Notes: a model not told the origin generated them from the letters alone. DNA of 54,130 bases from Bacilli bacterium (GCA_017409905.1 JAFQRV010000036.1:1-54130), one strand, 5' to 3'. Shown: positions 32,587 to 42,465, counted from the first letter of the stretch. Made by a program: numbers and translations.

Positions 32587-34149
32587 ATGGCAGTTGTCAA
32601 TAACAAGCAAAGAGAAGAATTACATAGAGCAATATGGAGTATTGCAGATGATTTAAGAGGTAGTGTTGACGGTTGGGATTTTAAGACCTATGTATTGGGT
32701 ACTATGTTTTATAGATACATTTCTGAAAATCTGACTAATTATATCAATGAAGGCGAAAAAGCAGCAGGTAATACTGATTTCGATTATGCAAAGATGTCAG
32801 ATAGTGATGCAGAAGCAGCAAGAGAAAGTCTTATTGAGGAAAAGGGTTTCTTTATTCTTCCCTCTGAATTGTTTTGTAATGTGAGAGCAAAAGCACCTCA
32901 CGATGATAACTTAAATGAAACTATTGAGAATGTATTTAAGCACATAGAACAATCAGCACAAGGAAGTATAAGCGAAGCAGATTTTAGTGGATTGTTTGAC
33001 GACTTTGATGTTAATTCAAATAAACTTGGTCCCACAGTTGCAAAGAGAAATGAAAGACTTATCAAGTTATTAGATGGTATTGGAAATATGAACTTGGGAG
33101 ATTTCAAAGACCATTCCATTGACGTATTTGGAGATGCTTTTGAGTTTTTAATGTCTATGTATGCCTCAAATGCGGGTAAATCAGGAGGAGAGTTCTTTAC
33201 ACCTCAAGAGGTATCTGAACTTTTAACAAGATTATCCATAGTTGGTAAGACAGAAGTTAATAAGGTGTATGACCCTGCTTGTGGTTCTGGCTCATTGTTA
33301 TTACAGGCTGAAAAACTTTTAGGTAAAGGTAAAGTTAGACAAGGATTTTATGGTCAAGAAATAAATCCTACTACCTATAACCTTTGTCGTATCAATATGT
33401 TTTTACATAACATTGATTATGATAAGTTTAATATAGCAAATGAAGATACACTTGTGCATCCGCAGCATTGGGATGACGAGCCATTTGAAGTTATTGTTTC
33501 TAATCCCCCTTATTCTATTAAGTGGGAAGGTGACGATAACCCTGTCCTAATAAATGACACTCGTTTTTCTCCTGCTGGTGTTTTAGCACCTAAATCAAAA
33601 GCTGATTTTGCTTTCATTATGCACTCATTATCGTGGTTAGCAACAAATGGTGTTGCATCCATTGTATGCTTTCCAGGAATAATGTATCGTGGTGGTGCAG
33701 AACAAAAGATTAGAAAGTATTTAATTGATAATAATTTTGTAGATTGTGTTATTCAATTACCAGCAAACTTATTCTTTGGTACTTCCATTGCTACTTGCAT
33801 TATGGTATTAAAGAAGTCCAAAACAGATAATAAAACATTATTTATTGATGCAAGTAATGAGTTTGTTAAGGTAACAAATAACAATATACTCACTTCTGAT
33901 AATATAACAAAGATTGTCGATGTGTTTACAAGTCGTGAGGACATTGACTATTTCTCTCGTTTGGTATCTTATGATGAGATTGCAGAACAGGGTTATAGTT
34001 TGTCTGTATCGTCTTATGTTGAGCAAGAAGATACAAGAGAAAAAGTTAATATTGTTGAATTAAATAAACAGATTGAGGAAATTGTTGCAAGAGAGCAAGT
34101 ATTAAGGGATGAAATAGCAAAGATTATTGCAGAAATAGAGGTGCAATAA
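32587..34149 (+). CDS. hsdM: type I restriction-modification methyltransferase subunit
   Basis: A 520-aa N6-adenine methylase. Motif I is [17 protein letters not shown] near residue 230, and the catalytic NPPY (SNPPYSIKW) is near 304. An N-terminal HsdM helical domain is present ([20 protein letters not shown]). Two copies with one HsdS make the methylase, and added HsdR makes the nuclease. AGGAGG precedes the start. The stop overlaps the hsdS ATG by one base (TAATG). The sequence is full length and intact. Confidence 0.95.
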   Translation: MAVVNNKQREELHRAIWSIADDLRGSVDGWDFKTYVLGTMFYRYISENLTNYINEGEKAAGNTDFDYAKMSDSDAEAARESLIEEKGFFILPSELFCNVRAKAPHDDNLNETIENVFKHIEQSAQGSISEADFSGLFDDFDVNSNKLGPTVAKRNERLIKLLDGIGNMNLGDFKDHSIDVFGDAFEFLMSMYASNAGKSGGEFFTPQEVSELLTRLSIVGKTEVNKVYDPACGSGSLLLQAEKLLGKGKVRQGFYGQEINPTTYNLCRINMFLHNIDYDKFNIANEDTLVHPQHWDDEPFEVIVSNPPYSIKWEGDDNPVLINDTRFSPAGVLAPKSKADFAFIMHSLSWLATNGVASIVCFPGIMYRGGAEQKIRKYLIDNNFVDCVIQLPANLFFGTSIATCIMVLKKSKTDNKTLFIDASNEFVKVTNNNILTSDNITKIVDVFTSREDIDYFSRLVSYDEIAEQGYSLSVSSYVEQEDTREKVNIVELNKQIEEIVAREQVLRDEIAKIIAEIEVQ

Positions 34150-35330
34150 TGGGTAGATTAGATGAACTTATAAAGGAACATTGTCCTAATGGTATTGAAT
34201 ATGTTCCATTTGGTACAGTATGTGAAATAAGCAAAGGAATACAGTTTAATAAGGCAAATATGAATGATACAGGAACTTACCCTGTAATCAATGGTGGTAT
34301 TAATCCCTCTGGATATATAGAACAGTATAATCAAGAAGAAAATACAATTACTATTTCTCAAGGTGGTGCTTCTGCTGGGTATGTAAATTGGCTTTCATCA
34401 AAGTTTTGGGCTGGTGCGCATTGTTATGTTCTAAAACCATTTGATTGTCTTGTGAATAGGTATGCATATCATTATATAAAATCACAAGAGTATAAACTAC
34501 AAGAATGTCAATATGGTGCTGGTATTCCCGCATTAGCAAAGTCAACAATTGAGGGATTAAAAATCCCTGTACCTCCTATTGAGGTACAGAGTGAAATTGT
34601 CAAAATACTTGACAATTTCACAGAGCTTACAGCAGAGCTTACAGCAGAGCTTACAGCACGAAAACAACAATACAATGAGTATCTTAATCTTCTCATTGAC
34701 GAAAAAAGATTTGAAAATCCATCATATATTAGACTTGAAGAATTATTTGATTTTAGAAATGGATTAAGTAAAGGAAAAGATTTTTTTGGCTCTGGTATTT
34801 TATTTATTAGATATACAGACGTATTCAATAATAGATTTTTAAGAAAAGAAAACATTACTGCTTTGGTAGAATGTACTCCTGCTGAAATACAGAAATTAGG
34901 AGTTAAACGTGGTGATGTACTATTTACAAGGACATCTGAAACTGCTGAAGACGTTGGTTGGTCATCAGTTGTATTAGAGGATATGGGAGATTGTGTTTTT
35001 AATGGATTTACAATTAAAGCAACTCCAAAAACAGATTTACTTCTTCCTGAATACTGTGCTTATTGTTTTTCTACTGATAAGTTTCGTAGTTTTGTGACTT
35101 CAAGGTGTGCCTTTACAACGAGAGCATCTTTAACAGGAAAAACTATTGGAGAGTTTGAAATGCCTGTACCTTCTATAGAAGAACAAAAGCATATTGTTTC
35201 AATTTTGGATAAATTATACACACTATGTTATAGTTTGGCAGATGGACTTCCTGCTGAAATAGAAGCAAGACAAAAACAATATGAGTATTACAGAGACCAA
35301 TTATTAAGTTTCAAGCAATTATCAGAATAA
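34149..35330 (+). CDS. hsdS: type I specificity subunit with TAEL repeats, 393 aa
   Basis: Two target-recognition domains, each followed by a conserved helix region (PPIEVQSEIVKILDNF near 140-156 and PSIEEQKHIVSILDKL near 337-353). Between the two halves lie three TAEL-type repeats at residues about 158-169, encoded by three perfect 12-bp units. In EcoR124 the number of TAEL repeats sets the length of the gap in the DNA target, so slippage here could alter specificity. The second half follows the pattern of the family. Two inverted repeats lie just upstream of the repeats. Recognition sequence unknown. Confidence 0.95.
   Translation: MGRLDELIKEHCPNGIEYVPFGTVCEISKGIQFNKANMNDTGTYPVINGGINPSGYIEQYNQEENTITISQGGASAGYVNWLSSKFWAGAHCYVLKPFDCLVNRYAYHYIKSQEYKLQECQYGAGIPALAKSTIEGLKIPVPPIEVQSEIVKILDNFTELTAELTAELTARKQQYNEYLNLLIDEKRFENPSYIRLEELFDFRNGLSKGKDFFGSGILFIRYTDVFNNRFLRKENITALVECTPAEIQKLGVKRGDVLFTRTSETAEDVGWSSVVLEDMGDCVFNGFTIKATPKTDLLLPEYCAYCFSTDKFRSFVTSRCAFTTRASLTGKTIGEFEMPVPSIEEQKHIVSILDKLYTLCYSLADGLPAEIEARQKQYEYYRDQLLSFKQLSE
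34569..34621 (+). repeat. two perfect inverted repeats in hsdS next to the TAEL units
   Basis: GTACCTC/GAGGTAC (34569-34587) and GTGAAATTGTCAA/TTGACAATTTCAC (34591-34621, 13-bp arms, five-base loop). Confidence 0.85.
34621..34656 (+). repeat. three tandem 12-bp repeats encoding TAEL
   Basis: CAGAGCTTACAG three times in a row without mismatch, in frame. Copy-number change by slippage would lengthen or shorten the spacer helix by four residues each. Confidence 0.95.
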
Positions 35331-35344
35331 GAAGGTGAAATAGA

Positions 35345-38300
35345 ATGAGTTCATATAACATAATACTTTCAACAAGTGATAGTACAGTTGTTGCAGAGTA
35401 TGAGGCTCAAAAACAAAGGTCAGATGCTTACCAGAGTGAAGCAGCATTAGAACAGGCATTTATTAAAATGTTGCAGGAACAAGGTTATGAGTATCTTAAT
35501 ATTACCAATGCTGATGATATGGTTGCTAATTTAAGAGTTCAGCTTGAGAAATTAAACAACTACAAGTTTACTGATAATGAATGGAATACTTTTTACAATA
35601 CTAACATTTCTAATGCTAATGAGGGCATTGTTGAAAAGACGAGAAAGATACAAGAGGATTTTATTCAAGTATTAAAACGTGAGGACGGTTCAACAAAGAA
35701 TATTTATTTGATTGATAAAAAGAATATTCACAACAACTATCTTCAAGTTATAAATCAGTATGTAGAAGAAAGTGGCAATTATGATAATAGATATGATGTA
35801 ACTGTCCTTGTTAATGGTTTACCATTGGTTCATATTGAGTTAAAGCGCAGAGGTGTAGCATTAAAAGAAGCATTTAACCAGATTAATAGATACCAAAGAG
35901 AAAGTTTTTGGGCTGGTTGTGGTTTGTATGAGTATGTTCAGATTTTCGTAATCTCAAATGGTACTCACACAAAATACTATTCAAACACTACAAGAGAAAG
36001 TGCAATTAAAGAAGGTATTAAAGCAAGTAAATCATCAAGTAAAAAGACAAGCAATAGTTTTGAGTTTACTTCATTTTGGGCTGATGCTAATAACAAAGTA
36101 ATTGCTGACCTTGTTGACTTTACAAAGACTTTCTTTGCAAAGCATACCATTCTAAACATTCTCACTCGATATTGTATTTTTACAAGTGAAGAATTGTTGT
36201 TGGTAATGAGGCCTTATCAGATAGTAGCAACAGAAAGAATTATAAATAAAATAATAATTTCAACCAACTACAAACAGACAGGAACTATTGATGCAGGTGG
36301 TTTTGTTTGGCATACAACAGGAAGTGGTAAAACATTAACCTCATTTAAGACAGCCCAGCTTGCTTCAAACATTGATGGTATTGATAAAGTTTTATTTGTG
36401 GTAGATAGAAAAGACTTGGACTATCAAACAATAAGAGAATATGATAGATTTGAGAAAGGTGCTGCAAATGGTAATCGAAGTACGAAGATTTTACAAAAGC
36501 AGTTGGAAGATAGTTCATCAAAGATTATAGTAACTACAATTCAAAAATTGGATGAGTTTGTTAAGAGAAATAGTAATCATCCTGTTTTCCAAAAGCACCT
36601 TGTTATTATATTTGATGAGTGCCATCGTAGTCAGTTTGGCGATATGCACGATAGAATTATCAAAGAGTTTAAGAATTATCACATATTTGGTTTTACAGGA
36701 ACACCAATATTTGCAGTTAATTCTTCTAATCGTGGTAATCCTAATATGAGAACAACTGAACAAGCATTTGGTGATAAACTCCATACCTATACTATTGTTG
36801 ATGCTATCAATGATGGTAATGTACTACCTTTTAGAATTGATTTTGTTAATACTGTAAATGCAAAAGAAGGTATGACTGATAAGCAGGTTCAGGCAATTAA
36901 TACAGAGGAAGTTTTAGGTTCACACGAAAGAGTTGAAGAAATCGTTAAATATATATTGGAACACTTTGACCAAAAAACTAAAAGAAACTCATTTTATAGT
37001 TTGAAAGGTCAAAGAGTTAATGGTTTTAACTCAATGTTTGCCGTAAGTTCAATACCTATGGCTAAAAAATATTATTTAGAGTTTAGGAAACAAGTTGAGG
37101 AAATGCATAAGGACTTTACCTTTGCGACTATCTACTCCTTTGCTCCTAATGAAACTGATACAGCAGATGGTATTTTAGAAGATGAGAGTTTTGATACAGA
37201 TAAGTTAGATAAGAGTTCTCGTGAGTTCTTGGACTTTGTTATTGATGAATATAATAAAACCTTTAAGACTAATTTTGATAGTTCAGATAAGGGTTTTCAG
37301 GACTACTACAAGGATTTATCAGACAAGGTTAAAAAGAGAGAAATTGACCTTTTGATTGTTGTAAATATGTTCTTAACAGGTTTTGATGCTACTACATTGA
37401 ATACATTATGGGTAGATAAAAACTTAAAGCAACATGGACTTATACAGGCATTTTCAAGAACAAACAGAATATTAAACTCTGTAAAAACCTTTGGTAATAT
37501 CGTATGTTTTAGGGATTTGCAGCAAGAAACAGAAGATGCAATATCATTGTTTGGAGATAAGGATGCAACAGGTATTGTATTGCTTAAATCTTATGATGAT
37601 TATTACTATGGATATGAAGACGATAATGGAAAACAGCAAATAGGTTATGAAGAAAGAATTGCGCAACTTCTTCAGAAATACCCATTAGGCGAGCAGATTA
37701 TAGGTGAGCAAAATCAAAAAGAGTTTGTTATCTTGTTTGGTAATATATTGAGATTAAGAAATATACTCACCTCTTTTGACAGATTTGCGGGTAATGAAAT
37801 CTTACTCCCTATTGACTTTCAAGATTACACAGGTGTTTATGTTGATATAAGAGATATATTCACTAAAAAAGGTGTAGAAAAGGATAGCATTAAGGATGAT
37901 ATTGTCTTTGAAATGGAATTAGTTAAACAGATTGAGGTCAATATTGATTATATCTTAATGCTTGTTGCTAAATACCATCAGTCAAATTGTAATGATAAGG
38001 AAATCCTTGCATCGATTGATAAGGCCATTAAGTCAAGTTTGGAACTTCGTTCAAAGAAAGAACTTATACATAGTTTTATCAACACTATCAATGCAAATAC
38101 AGATGTTAATAAGGATTGGTTGAAGTTTGTAAAGCAGCAAAAAGAAACTGACCTTGATAAACTTATCGTGGATGAAAGGTTAAAACCAGAAGAAACAAAG
38201 ACCTTTATTGAAAATGCTTTTAGGGACGGTGTTGTTAAAACATCTGGAACAGATATTGATAAGTTAATGCCTCCTATTTCTCGTTTTGGTGGTGGTAATC

Positions 38301-38371
38301 GTGCAGAAACCAAAAAGAATATTGTGGAGAAATTAATGAGTTTCTTTGAAAAGTATTTTGGTTTGGTATAA
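35345..38371 (+). CDS. hsdR: type I restriction endonuclease/translocase subunit
   Basis: A 1008-aa HsdR. The nuclease site is VTVLVNGLPLVHIELKRRG near 150-168 (E-x-K of the PD-(D/E)xK fold). The translocase has WHTTGSGKTLTS near 322, the DECH box IIFDECHRSQFG near 421 and the motif TGTPIF near 448. GAAGGTG precedes the ATG, 14 bp after hsdS. With HsdM and HsdS it cuts unmodified DNA far from the site after ATP-driven DNA pumping. Intact, so restriction is probably active. Length is usual for the EcoR124 type. Confidence 0.95.
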   Translation: MSSYNIILSTSDSTVVAEYEAQKQRSDAYQSEAALEQAFIKMLQEQGYEYLNITNADDMVANLRVQLEKLNNYKFTDNEWNTFYNTNISNANEGIVEKTRKIQEDFIQVLKREDGSTKNIYLIDKKNIHNNYLQVINQYVEESGNYDNRYDVTVLVNGLPLVHIELKRRGVALKEAFNQINRYQRESFWAGCGLYEYVQIFVISNGTHTKYYSNTTRESAIKEGIKASKSSSKKTSNSFEFTSFWADANNKVIADLVDFTKTFFAKHTILNILTRYCIFTSEELLLVMRPYQIVATERIINKIIISTNYKQTGTIDAGGFVWHTTGSGKTLTSFKTAQLASNIDGIDKVLFVVDRKDLDYQTIREYDRFEKGAANGNRSTKILQKQLEDSSSKIIVTTIQKLDEFVKRNSNHPVFQKHLVIIFDECHRSQFGDMHDRIIKEFKNYHIFGFTGTPIFAVNSSNRGNPNMRTTEQAFGDKLHTYTIVDAINDGNVLPFRIDFVNTVNAKEGMTDKQVQAINTEEVLGSHERVEEIVKYILEHFDQKTKRNSFYSLKGQRVNGFNSMFAVSSIPMAKKYYLEFRKQVEEMHKDFTFATIYSFAPNETDTADGILEDESFDTDKLDKSSREFLDFVIDEYNKTFKTNFDSSDKGFQDYYKDLSDKVKKREIDLLIVVNMFLTGFDATTLNTLWVDKNLKQHGLIQAFSRTNRILNSVKTFGNIVCFRDLQQETEDAISLFGDKDATGIVLLKSYDDYYYGYEDDNGKQQIGYEERIAQLLQKYPLGEQIIGEQNQKEFVILFGNILRLRNILTSFDRFAGNEILLPIDFQDYTGVYVDIRDIFTKKGVEKDSIKDDIVFEMELVKQIEVNIDYILMLVAKYHQSNCNDKEILASIDKAIKSSLELRSKKELIHSFINTINANTDVNKDWLKFVKQQKETDLDKLIVDERLKPEETKTFIENAFRDGVVKTSGTDIDKLMPPISRFGGGNRAETKKNIVEKLMSFFEKYFGLV

Positions 38372-38382
38372 GGAAGGATACT

Positions 38383-38568
38383 ATGTGGTACAAGTGTAAA
38401 AAGTGTGGTTTTATCTTTACAAGAACAGAAGAGCCTGACCTATGTGTAGATTGTGGGGCGGAATATTCACTTATTCCGCCCACACAAGAAGAGATAGAAT
38501 TGCATAAAAAGAAATTAGAAGAAGTCAGAAAAGAAGATTGGAATACAAAGGATTACCTTGACAAATAA
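38383..38568 (+). CDS. small zinc-ribbon protein, 61 aa
   Basis: Two CxxC pairs (CKKC at 5-8 and CVDC at 21-24) make a rubredoxin-like zinc ribbon, followed by a charged helix (EEIELHKKKLEEVRKEDW). AGGA lies before the ATG, 11 bp after hsdR, so it is co-transcribed with the restriction system. Such proteins bind zinc, and its job here is unknown. Confidence 0.75.
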   Translation: MWYKCKKCGFIFTRTEEPDLCVDCGAEYSLIPPTQEEIELHKKKLEEVRKEDWNTKDYLDK

Positions 38569-38591
38569 TAATATTCAAAGGAGGCATATAA

Positions 38592-40100
38592 ATGGAAAAA
38601 CAATATATTTGTATTGATTTAAAGAGTTTTTATGCTTCCGTAGAATGTGTGGAATTAGGGTTAGACCCTTTGAATACAAATCTTGTAGTTGCTGATATAG
38701 AACATACTGAAAAAACAATATGTTTGGCAGTTTCCCCTGCTTTAAAAGGGTTTGGTGTGCCTGGGCGCCCTCGTTTGTTTGAAGTTATTCAAAAGGTTAA
38801 AGATATAAATTACTCTCGTAGGTATAAAGCACCAAATAGGACTTTTAAAGACAAATCATATTTAGCATCAGAGTTAGAAAAAGATATTTCTCTGGAATTA
38901 GATTATATTGTTGCAAGACCACAAATGGCACTATACGAGAAATATAGTACAAGAATAGTAGATATTTATTTAAGATATGTTTCTATTGAGGATATTTTGG
39001 TATATTCCATTGACGAGGTATTTATAGACTGTACTTCTTACCTTAACACTTATAAAATGACAGCTCACGAATTGGCAATAAAAATGATTAAAGAAGTAGT
39101 TAAGGAAACAGGAATAACTGCTACTGCTGGTATTGGCACTAATATGTTCTTGGCGAAGGTTGCTATGGATATATGGGCAAAGAAAATGCCTGCAGATGCA
39201 GATGGGGTTAGAATAGCAGAATTAGATGAAATAAGTTATAGAGAAAAATTGTGGACACACAAGCCTTTATCTGACTTTTGGCAAATAGGAGCAAAAACTC
39301 AACAGAAGTTAGAAAAAATAGGACTTTATACTATGGGTGATATTTCTAATTACTCTATGACACAATATGGTATAGATAGATTATATAAGGTGTTTGGAGT
39401 TAATGCAGAGTTTATAATAGACCACAGTTGGGGTTGGGAGCCTTGCACCATAGAACAAGCAAAATCGTATGTACCTGAAAGTAGTTCAAGAAGTCAAGGT
39501 CAAGTTCTGACAAGACCTTATAACTATGATGAAACGAAAATTATTATAAGGGAAATGACAGAATTATTGGTATTAGATTTGGTTGAAAAAAGGCTTTTAA
39601 CTAATCAAATTGTGTTGCATATTGGTTATGACATCGAAAACCTAACACGACCTGATATAAGGGCAAAATACAACGGAGAAATAAAGTATGACCACTACAA
39701 TAGACCTGTTCCAAAACCTGTTAGAGGTACAGGCAATTTAGATAAGCCTACTTCCTCCACTTCCCTCATTACTGATTGTGTATTAGAAGTGTATGACAGA
39801 ATAATCAATAAAGATTTATTAATAAGAAGATTGAGTATTGCAGCAGGTAAACTCATTCGTGAAAGTGATTATGTGGAGAAACCAGAATACAGGCAATTAG
39901 ATTTGTTTGTAGATAATGATGAAATTGAAAGACAAAAAGAAGAGCAAGAAAAAAGATTAAAGAAAGAGAGAAAATTGCAGTTAGCAACATTGGAGATTAA
40001 AGAAAGATTTGGTAAAAATGCAATTCTTAAAGGAACAAATCTGCAGGACTGTGCTACTACAATAGAAAGAAATAAGCAAATTGGTGGACACAAAGCATAG
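38592..40100 (+). CDS. Y-family (UmuC/DinB-like) DNA polymerase, 502 aa
   Basis: N-terminal catalytic motif DLKSFYASVECVELG (residues 8-22) and the second metal site YSIDEVFID (near 137-145) identify a Y-family lesion-bypass polymerase. A basic C-terminal tail of about 60 residues (QKEEQEKRLKKERKLQLATLE) follows the little-finger region. Mobile-element UmuC proteins of this type copy damaged DNA after transfer. AAAGGAGG precedes the start. A YolD-like gene follows, the usual partner. Confidence 0.92.
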   Translation: MEKQYICIDLKSFYASVECVELGLDPLNTNLVVADIEHTEKTICLAVSPALKGFGVPGRPRLFEVIQKVKDINYSRRYKAPNRTFKDKSYLASELEKDISLELDYIVARPQMALYEKYSTRIVDIYLRYVSIEDILVYSIDEVFIDCTSYLNTYKMTAHELAIKMIKEVVKETGITATAGIGTNMFLAKVAMDIWAKKMPADADGVRIAELDEISYREKLWTHKPLSDFWQIGAKTQQKLEKIGLYTMGDISNYSMTQYGIDRLYKVFGVNAEFIIDHSWGWEPCTIEQAKSYVPESSSRSQGQVLTRPYNYDETKIIIREMTELLVLDLVEKRLLTNQIVLHIGYDIENLTRPDIRAKYNGEIKYDHYNRPVPKPVRGTGNLDKPTSSTSLITDCVLEVYDRIINKDLLIRRLSIAAGKLIRESDYVEKPEYRQLDLFVDNDEIERQKEEQEKRLKKERKLQLATLEIKERFGKNAILKGTNLQDCATTIERNKQIGGHKA

Positions 40101-40115
40101 AAAGGTGGTTTAAGT

Positions 40116-40550
40116 ATGGTTGATGATAACTTTCCATATAAGCATATATTGAATGAAGAACACAGAAAATCAGCAAAGCATCAACCCCTTCCTATTTCTT
40201 CTCGTGCGGCACAATTCTCACCTTTTGCAGCATTAGTTGGTTATGATGAAATGGTATCAGAAACAGCAAGAAGAACAGACAAAAGAATAGAATTGGATGA
40301 GTATGATATTGAGGAATTGAATAGAAAAATCAATATGCTACAAGACCACTTATATGATGATATAGAAGTAAATATAAAATACTTTGTACCTGATGAACGT
40401 AAAGAAGGTGGCAAATATGTTGAAGTTAGTGGTATTGTTGATAAAATAAGGGATTATGAAAAGGATATTATTTTAGAAGGAGAACGAATAATCCCTATTC
40501 GTGAAATCATTGAAATTGAGAGTGATTTATTCAATCACATTGAAGAATAA
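40116..40550 (+). CDS. YolD-like protein, 144 aa
   Basis: Contains SSRAAQFSPFAALVGYDEM, the hallmark of YolD-like proteins that accompany UmuC homologues in Firmicutes, then an acidic middle (ELDEYDIEELNRKINMLQD) and a beta-rich end. The family is thought to modulate the polymerase. AAAGGTGG precedes the ATG, 15 bp after the polymerase gene. The operon ends at the terminator 40583-40618. Confidence 0.88.
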   Translation: MVDDNFPYKHILNEEHRKSAKHQPLPISSRAAQFSPFAALVGYDEMVSETARRTDKRIELDEYDIEELNRKINMLQDHLYDDIEVNIKYFVPDERKEGGKYVEVSGIVDKIRDYEKDIILEGERIIPIREIIEIESDLFNHIEE

Positions 40551-40582
40551 AAAGTTATATAAAAAATGAAATAAATATTTAT

Positions 40583-40624
40583 ATGGTGTTTTCTTTGAAA
40601 TGACAAGGAAAACACCATTTTTAT
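40583..40624 (+). terminator. terminator of the restriction/polymerase operon
   Basis: ATGGTGTTTTC pairs with GAAAACACCAT, followed by TTTTTATTAT. Confidence 0.88.
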
Positions 40625-40654
40625 TATAGAGACATATAGCATTCAAAAAGACAT

Positions 40655-40718
40655 GTGGGCAAATATAAAAAGCAATTGACATAAATCATAGGGACTTATA
40701 TTTATTTTGGAGTAGAAA
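40655..40718 (+). promoter_or_regulatory. GTGGGCAAATATAA element and GGGACTTATA
   Basis: A further copy of the recurrent upstream element (40655-40668), then GGGACTTATA near 40701-40710, before the gene at 40751. Confidence 0.45.
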
Positions 40719-40750
40719 TCAAAAATAATATAAGTTTAGGAGTGATAGTT

Positions 40751-41239
40751 ATGTTTAATTATAGGATAGTTGGTATGCAGAAGATAGGAAATAAAAACAT
40801 TTATACATTACAGGCATTGAATTATACTGTAAATAACAAAATGGTTGGTACAGCAGAATTAAAAGAATTAGCATTGAAAGGTCAGATTTCTAATGCACTT
40901 TGGAAAAGTAAATTGATTGAAATACCTGACAGATTGGATGCACTTGTTAAATTACAAGGAGCATTAGGTGGTGCAGATAGAATTAAAGCAGAAATAACTA
41001 ATATTTCAAAGGATAAACAGAGAAGGCATATTAGGTTTTATAATATGAATGATTGGGATATTACATATGATATTTGGTGTGTTCTTTCTTCTTTCTGTGA
41101 TTATTCTGAAAGAACAGGTTTGATAGTTTCTGGTTGTGGTATGGATATGGTGCAATACGTAATACAGCATTTAAGAGATTTAGCAAAGAAGAATGGCCTT
41201 GTATTAAATATAAATGGCTATGATAGTATAGAGAATTAG
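40751..41239 (+). CDS. hypothetical protein, 162 aa, paralogue of the 24573 gene
   Basis: TAGGAGTG before the ATG at 40751. Same order of features as the 169-aa protein at 24573: an N-terminal beta-rich part with NK, Y and a later ELK (NYRIVGMQKIGNKNIYTLQA, ELKELALKGQISNAL), then RRHIRFYNMNDWDIT and a GMDMVQYVI segment. Two independent copies on one element argue for a useful function, but none is known. No signal peptide. Confidence 0.7.
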   Translation: MFNYRIVGMQKIGNKNIYTLQALNYTVNNKMVGTAELKELALKGQISNALWKSKLIEIPDRLDALVKLQGALGGADRIKAEITNISKDKQRRHIRFYNMNDWDITYDIWCVLSSFCDYSERTGLIVSGCGMDMVQYVIQHLRDLAKKNGLVLNINGYDSIEN

Positions 41240-41249
41240 TATATAGGGA

Positions 41250-41275
41250 GGACTACCTCCTCCCTCACTTTTAAG
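41250..41275 (+). terminator. weak terminator-like hairpin
   Basis: GGAGG/CCTCC around ACTA, then TCCCTCACTTTT. Confidence 0.5.
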
Positions 41276-41320
41276 AGAGAAAAAGACTTAGTATAATATA
41301 AAGTATTGGGGTTGATTATT

Positions 41321-41857
41321 ATGTTGACTTTTTCAGTTAACAAAACAATAGATATGGACACAAAGGCACGTCAGTTGGCTAACCTAATTAACAGTATTAA
41401 TAAATATAATGCAGAATATGTTGCAGATGCTTATTTTTCCTTAATAGATAGTAATGCTTTTTTAGATTTAAATAACTATGCTTATACTTGTAAAAAGCAC
41501 TATTTAGATAAGCAAAATAAGTCAAAAGTAAGAAATATAATAACTTCTGATGATGCTGCAAAAGGTTATTCAGGTGTGATTTTGGAAGAAATGGCAGATG
41601 ATTATGATTACATTTCAGAATGTGAATGTTTGGTAGATATGGAAGGAAAAGTTGAGGACTTTAAGGAATTAAGGTGGTATGTAGTTATAAATGTGGGTGT
41701 TGACTTATATAGAATGTTGTTTCTAACCTGTGAAGGAGATGTTGAAGCATCAAAGAAGTTCAAGTATTATGTGAATAAACTTGCTTTGAAAGAGTATTTT
41801 AGAGACCTATTATCTGATATAAGAATATTAGGTGTATTAAAAAGAGAATTAGGTTAA
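41321..41857 (+). CDS. hypothetical protein, 178 aa
   Basis: GGGGTTGATTATT before the ATG at 41321; a TATAAT (about 41292-41297) upstream may belong to its promoter. A basic helical first half and an acidic centre (EEMADDYDYISECECLVDMEG) with CEC. No signal peptide, no recognised family. It ends six bases before the promoter of the DUF4314 gene. Confidence 0.6.
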   Translation: MLTFSVNKTIDMDTKARQLANLINSINKYNAEYVADAYFSLIDSNAFLDLNNYAYTCKKHYLDKQNKSKVRNIITSDDAAKGYSGVILEEMADDYDYISECECLVDMEGKVEDFKELRWYVVINVGVDLYRMLFLTCEGDVEASKKFKYYVNKLALKEYFRDLLSDIRILGVLKRELG

Positions 41858-41862
41858 AATAC

Positions 41863-41891
41863 TTGAGTTTTAAGAAAAAGTACGGTAAGCT
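41863..41891 (+). promoter_or_regulatory. promoter of the DUF4314 gene, AGTACG type
   Basis: TTGAGT (41863-41868), 17 bp ending in AAAGTACGG, TAAGCT (41886-41891). Confidence 0.55.
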
Positions 41892-41924
41892 GATGATGAC
41901 TTTTGAAGAAAGGAGTTATCAGTA

Positions 41925-42143
41925 ATGGGTTATACAAAAGTTGAAACATTAAGACAGATTTATCCGTCAGGAACAAGATTAAAACTGATACATATGGAAG
42001 ATAGTCAATCTGTCCCAGATGGTATGACAGGCACAGTTGATTATGTGGATGATGCAGGAAATGTGCATATGCTGTGGGATAATGGTAGGACATTAGCCTT
42101 CCTTCCTGATATAGATAAAGCAATAAAAATAACAGAAAAATAA
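41925..42143 (+). CDS. DUF4314 protein, 72 aa
   Basis: The pattern YPSGTRLKLIHM, VPDGMTGTVDYVDDAGNVHM and WDNGRTLAFLP matches DUF4314, a small beta-barrel-like family widespread on phages, plasmids and integrative elements of Firmicutes, function unknown. GAAAGGAG precedes the ATG. Single-gene unit with an AGTACG promoter and its own terminator. Confidence 0.85.
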   Translation: MGYTKVETLRQIYPSGTRLKLIHMEDSQSVPDGMTGTVDYVDDAGNVHMLWDNGRTLAFLPDIDKAIKITEK

Positions 42144-42160
42144 ATAATTAATTATAAGAA

Positions 42161-42201
42161 AACTCTTGAATGACAAACCATTCAGGAGTTTTTATTTTTT
42201 T
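42161..42201 (+). terminator. terminator of the DUF4314 gene
   Basis: AACTCTTGAATG pairs with CATTCAGGAGTT around ACAAAC, with one mismatch, then TTTATTTTTTTG. Confidence 0.85.
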
Positions 42202-42332
42202 GTCTCCTGCAGTTATGAAAAATCTATGGACAAATGCAGGTAGATTTGAAGAGTTATTTTTATATTAAGTGTAAAGATAAATACTTAAAATCTTTATTTT
42301 GTTTGTAATTTCAATCTTTTCCAATTTTGTGA

Positions 42333-42345
42333 GTGGACATAAAAA
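42333..42345 (+). promoter_or_regulatory. GTGGACATAAAAA element before the BspA-like gene
   Basis: Copy of the recurrent GTGGACA element about 120 bp before the start codon at 42466, with a second GGACAAAT copy inside the left inverted repeat. Confidence 0.45.
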
Positions 42346-42465
42346 GGTCTATTTACATGAGAAAAATAGTAATTAACAGTTACTTAAAAATGCAAACATA
42401 AAAAATTATATTAGTTAGAGAAAACAAAATCTTATTAAATATATTTAATGAAAGGGGTTTTTATA

